Assembly: GCA_001247695.2 (NCBI GenBank)
Contig: LGRX02024703.1
Span: 1-64,000, forward strand
Reading direction: 5' to 3'
DNA from: Cymbomonas tetramitiformis
Taxonomy: Eukaryota > Chlorophyta > Pyramimonadophyceae > Pyramimonadales > Pyramimonadaceae
Length of the DNA stretch: 64,000 bases
The notes below the pieces were generated by a model. That model was not told where the DNA came from and did no database searches. It was given only the letters and a program-made list of their open reading frames with translations. This document shows positions 60,818 through 64,000 of this stretch, piece after piece. Position 1 is the stretch's first letter. Every line of letters starts with the position of its first letter. Both the position numbers and the translations under genes were made by a program.

Positions 60818-61294
60818 ATGTTAGGAGTCGAAACCAACCCGACGTGCAAGATGCCCGACGGTCTCCAAGCATTCTTCTGTAGGCAGAATGACAAAGGGAA
60901 AAGCACCGACGTCAGGATAGTCAGCACAGTGAATTTGCAAAATAAATCGGCAGGGTCGCAGGAAGCATCTCGACAGCCCAACAAGTGGTGCACAAAAGAG
61001 ATCGCAAGATACGTATTTCCTGAAAAGGCTTCAAAACAGGCATCTGTCAGCAGGCCTCTTCAAGAATATTTCAGCATCAAGAAATACGCTAGAAGAAAGT
61101 GGTGCGCAATCCTGCAATCCTGCGACAAGCAAAAAACGCCAGATGCTGCAAAACAGGATGCGGAGAAAACAGACGAAGTTAGCGAGCTGGTAAGAGAATA
61201 TGCAACAAAAGAAGCGGAAACCTGCACACGCTCATTCAGACATAGTCAAAGCAAAAAAGCAAGCGCAGCAACAGGCAGCACAGGGGTATTTTGA
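60818..61294 (+). CDS. Hypothetical Lys/Ser-rich protein
   Basis: 158 codons, start ATG at 60818. A possible short finger (CKMPDGLQAFFC) lies near the start. The remainder is Lys/Gln/Ala-rich and probably helical (RPLQEYFSIKKYARRKW; AEKTDEVSELVREYATKEAE). No family recognised, and no neighbour helps; it could be a Gag-like or fungal-type spurious ORF. Frame length and even composition give modest support. Confidence 0.3.
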   Translation: MLGVETNPTCKMPDGLQAFFCRQNDKGKSTDVRIVSTVNLQNKSAGSQEASRQPNKWCTKEIARYVFPEKASKQASVSRPLQEYFSIKKYARRKWCAILQSCDKQKTPDAAKQDAEKTDEVSELVREYATKEAETCTRSFRHSQSKKASAATGSTGVF

Positions 61295-61621
61295 ACGCTG
61301 GAAATAAAGTGAGAAGGCCGCTGAGCTCAAGCGCTATTTGATGCGGTAAACTACGAGACTGACTTGTGCGTATGATTGTGGGTCAACTGTCGCGCTGTCA
61401 CGCTATCGCGACACGAGGTAGATGCACCACAGATCACAACACCACATCCATCAGGACTCGAAATCGGACGGTCCGATCGTTCGGTTGACGATCCGATCGG
61501 CCGGTCGAAAATTAGGTTACGGGGGTTGGTTGTCTTCGAGATCGAAGATGGACAAGTTACTTGCGACACTCTCAGAGACACTTGCGACAATATGCAGATC
61601 TTGTCTTCGGGTCGAATTCAT

Positions 61622-62005
61622 TATGAACAGACTATTGGGGATACGTGAACCAGTATGCATGTTTTTAGACGGTGCTTTTCTGCTACTATTCTCGGTTTAT
61701 AGACGACGGGTGACCTGCCACGTCATCATAACGCGCAGTGTAATGCAGACACGTGGCAGACAAGTTGGCTGCGATATGCGTTTATGCGGTACGATATGCC
61801 TTCATTATGCTGTTTGCTATTGTGGTTCGAGTGATCATCGAGCAATCAACGGAGAGAGATATCCTTTTGGATTGGGTGTGTTCATAAACACAAGCCCCGC
61901 GTCAAAAATCGCGGCTATATACAACTATCATCACACGGGTATTGTTGCATGAACGTTGTCTATTCGTTTAATTATAAGTAGAATGTTTGCTAGTGTTAGT
62001 AGTGT
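61622..62005. repeat. Right arm of the dispersed inverted repeat
   Basis: Inverse match of 3527-3910, beginning AACAGACTATTGGGGATACG and ending AGTAGTGTTAC. Continues, after a short (TA)n, into the inverse of 2709-2745 (CGCAAAAGCCATAAGTCAGC). Confidence 0.85.
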
Positions 62006-62118
62006 TACAATATATATATATACATATGTCGCAAAAGCCATAAGTCAGCAACCAATGGTCGTACAACATATTATAGCGTTACTATAATCACTAACTAAGG
62101 CACCCTCCGTCACGTCCG

Positions 62119-62454
62119 TCATTCCGTAGGTAAAAAAACAATATCACGGTAATACTGTTCTTCGATTTGACGATGAAGTTGTTCAAGTTGGTCGGAAGTC
62201 AGAGAAGATCTGCCATGTGGCAATCCCTCTTGTACCAGCATTCTCTCTTGCACTCGCCTGTTGTACCTGGACCGAATGAACGGGAGTACAAGCTGAAATA
62301 GTATGTGCTTTTTGTCAACTACCGTGCGAGAGTGTGGAGTAGGTATTCTTCTTTGAGCGTGGGTAGGAGGTGGGTCGATTGGGAGCAAACTTGAAAAATG
62401 AAAATGCATAGCATGGGAACATCTATATGGCGAGACAGGCACTAAGTATAACAA
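62119..62454 (-). CDS. Hypothetical ORF in the right inverted block
   Basis: Up to 111 codons; the later Met (MHFHFSSLLPID) is a more likely start than the first. The C-terminal half looks coding: RRVQERMLVQEGLP, then SLTSDQLEQLHRQIEEQYYR. It has no counterpart in the left block, so it is an insertion or a loss on the left. Unrecognised. Confidence 0.25.
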   Translation of the reverse strand: MLYLVPVSPYRCSHAMHFHFSSLLPIDPPPTHAQRRIPTPHSRTVVDKKHILFQLVLPFIRSRYNRRVQERMLVQEGLPHGRSSLTSDQLEQLHRQIEEQYYRDIVFLPTE

Positions 62455-62589
62455 GTATAAAGTATAACTAAGTATATCAATGCTTGGTCTTACAACATAT
62501 TATAGCGTTACTATTACATTGCAAAGTACGTAAGTTACTACGAGGCAAGAGATCTCGAATTAGTTCATTCCACGGAAAGTAATGGTCTA

Positions 62590-62772
62590 CTAATCTATCA
62601 GCTCCCAGTATACTCCGTCTTCGTCGTCCATTGCTTCCCGACGCATGAATATTTCGTAAGAACAGCGCATACACGCGAAAAGTTCGGTATGCTCATTTAT
62701 CGCAACAAGATGCGAACCAGCATTAAACCATATACGAACGTTTGCAGGAAGGTCACAATAATCGCATTTCAT
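62590..62772 (-). pseudogene. Small zinc-ribbon-like protein, family member 2, frameshifted
   Basis: The conserved ATG is at 62772 (MKCDYCDLPANVR); the upstream in-frame ATG at 62793 is not conserved in the left copy. The match with the 2402 gene is close through DEDG, where a 4-bp difference shifts the frame and gives an early stop. The left copy's continuation is found in another frame (62477-62620, SILGADRLVDHYF...LRTLQCNSN). One of the two copies has suffered the indel; the longer left frame looks ancestral. Confidence 0.55.
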
Positions 62773-62892
62773 GACGAGTTTGCCTTGGGGCATTCAGGTA
62801 GTTTTTGGGCTAAGTGTGGTCAGTTGGAGGTGGCAGGGGTGGCACGATGGTGAGCGAAAGCAAGAAATGAAGGCTGTGTAAGAGGTATTGAG

Positions 62893-62900
62893 CTTTTATA
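62893..62900 (-). promoter_or_regulatory. TATA box of zinc-ribbon family member 2
   Basis: TATAAAAG on the minus strand, about 120 bp before the ATG at 62772. It is followed by the leader CTTTCGCTCACCATC shared with the 63860 gene. About 60 bp upstream of the TATA box is also shared (TCCCACAGTTGCTG, CCGCCTCCGACTCCGAC). Confidence 0.7.
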
Positions 62901-63158
62901 CCTTAGTCGGAGTCGGAGGCGGGCAGCAACTGTGGGACTTCGGTATCCTGCCAGAACTCGCAATCCGCGCGGTCGACACATATGTATCGATGTGGGTTAC
63001 TAGTCACTAGCATAACACGTGTATGGTACAAGCAATGGTATAAGAACACCGATCTTCACATTTTTTAATAATCATTGTATGTTACATTATTACACAGTGG
63101 TTGTTACGTTCCATGTGTATTCTATTCAAGACTTATCTTGCATTATGAATAATCGTGA

Positions 63159-63860
63159 CTAATCGTGCAGGGAACCCGCCGACGGATCCGAATCGGTTGA
63201 GTCGTCCAAATGATAGCCCCATTCCGAATCTGTGTCCTCGTCAGCTTCTGCAAGCTCAATCGCACTATCGCAAGCCTCCCGATCGACACAGAAGTAGCTG
63301 TGTGGCACAGTGTTATTGCAACGTTCAAGAGTTGTCCTTCGAATACCGCAACCATGGCAACACGCCCAGGTGTATAAGCGAGCATACAATATATTGCCAT
63401 CTCCATCATAGGTAACTTGATTGCGAAACCAGCCGTTGTACCAGGCCCAATGGTGATCGACCAACCACCTACGCCGGAGTTCGGTTAAATCGCGATAGTG
63501 CATACCGCAAATCCAACGAGACCAGTTGCGAAAATAGGACGCCTCGCCGCAAAAGACATGTGAGTGCATATAGCGAGACTGCCGAGCATATACATCGTCA
63601 TCCTGCATTTCCAGTGTTGACCACTCGTCAGGCCCAGCAAAGTATATCGCAAGCGTTACAGGGAACACTGCCCGTATTCTGACTTGATGTGTGGTAAAGG
63701 GGTACGCTTCATGGCGCACAGAACGTTCACGTGATTCAAGAGCCCACAGAAATCGCTCTTCCACCCACGCGTGCAAAAAGGATTCCTCGCGTGAACGGCG
63801 TCTTTCCCGAGTGACGGGAAGAACGCATCTGAAAAGGAGAAAGTGGCCGTGGGCTGTCAT
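63159..63860 (-). CDS. Unrecognised protein with Cys/His clusters
   Basis: The frame is open from a GTG at 63923, but that lies in the promoter leader; the first ATG in frame is 63860 (MTAHGHFLLF), giving about 233 residues. Features: a basic stretch (RERRRSREES), WVEERFLWALESRERSVRHE, aromatic-rich CGMHYRDLTELRRRW and WAWYNGWFRNQ, a cysteine cluster CCHGCGIRR...CNN...CVDREAC, and an acidic Asp/Ser tail. TATA at 63953. It stands where the 1880 ORF stands in the left block. Function unknown. Confidence 0.55.
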   Translation of the reverse strand: MTAHGHFLLFRCVLPVTRERRRSREESFLHAWVEERFLWALESRERSVRHEAYPFTTHQVRIRAVFPVTLAIYFAGPDEWSTLEMQDDDVYARQSRYMHSHVFCGEASYFRNWSRWICGMHYRDLTELRRRWLVDHHWAWYNGWFRNQVTYDGDGNILYARLYTWACCHGCGIRRTTLERCNNTVPHSYFCVDREACDSAIELAEADEDTDSEWGYHLDDSTDSDPSAGSLHD

Positions 63861-63952
63861 CAGGTGGGTGGCTCTCAGAATGGTAGGAGGTGGCAGGGGT
63901 GGCACGATGGTGAGCGAAAGCACGAAATGAAGGCTGAGTAAGAGGTATTGAG

Positions 63953-63960
63953 CTTTTATA
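63953..63960 (-). promoter_or_regulatory. TATA box of the 63860 gene
   Basis: TATAAAAG on the minus strand. The ~105 bp around it (63885-63990) repeat 62826-62943 almost exactly, so both genes have the same promoter and leader. Confidence 0.75.
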
Positions 63961-64000
63961 CCTTAGTCGGAGTCGGAGGCGGACAGCAACTGTGGGACTT

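Noticed and set aside
3908..61621. The whole 58-kb interval as one giant element bounded by inverted repeats
   Set aside because: It contains a normal host APC3 gene and many independent insertions; the inverted blocks are internal to duplicated gene segments, not termini.

Overview
The window looks like a repeat-rich nuclear genome segment from a eukaryote of the green lineage, perhaps a green or streptophyte alga. The main reason is its one clear host gene: a complete APC3/CDC27 (plant HOBBIT type) anaphase-promoting-complex subunit in 12 exons with GT-AG introns (48592-57292, + strand). Chromodomain Ty3 elements, a Copia element, hAT, MULE-like and piggyBac-like insertions fit such a genome. 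The species is inference; no rRNA, organellar or telomeric sequence settles it.

Layout. 1-690: tandem satellite. 1880-3910: two small Cys-rich genes with TATA promoters, in a block that recurs inverted at 61622-63990. 3908-5185: Copia-like Gag/spacer fragment. 7034-11291: degraded chromodomain Ty3/gypsy element (element 1) with a predicted spliceosomal intron inside integrase. 12061-18107: second Ty3/gypsy element (element 2) whose polyprotein carries a Dam-like adenine-methyltransferase domain, integrase, a chromodomain and a C5-cytosine methyltransferase; a piggyBac-like non-autonomous element sits in its Gag region. 18100-30760: GC-rich minus-strand module with large unfamiliar proteins, including an OTU-type cysteine protease preceded by an amplified exon-intron unit, and a fragment resembling the N-terminal region of CACTA-type transposases; a 223-bp satellite lies upstream. 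32428-34774: MULE-like transposase pseudogene with two paralogous introns. 36532-44631: recent Copia element with 334-bp LTRs and the 5-bp target duplication ACACA. 45633-48223: hAT element with the 8-bp target duplication GTAAATGC, ending 368 bp before the APC3 start codon. 48592-57292: APC3, whose 3.8-kb intron 7 is filled with minisatellites and an antisense retroelement-like block. 57300-61600: a few unrecognised ORFs.

How the parts relate. Apart from APC3 and possibly the small Cys-rich gene family, nearly everything is mobile DNA in layers: the Ty3 3' LTR cuts the CACTA-like transposase ORF, the piggyBac-like element cuts Ty3 Gag, a MITE cuts the end of the OTU gene, and hAT abuts the APC3 promoter. 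The most interesting system is the Ty3 element with two DNA-methyltransferase-type domains plus a chromodomain. Next are the unfamiliar OTU module with its symmetric-exon amplification, the paired introns in the MULE-like gene, and the promoter-sharing gene family at both window ends.

Many mobile ORFs carry isolated stops or one-base frameshifts, so most copies are probably inactive. All domain names come from motif recognition by eye; no database search was run.
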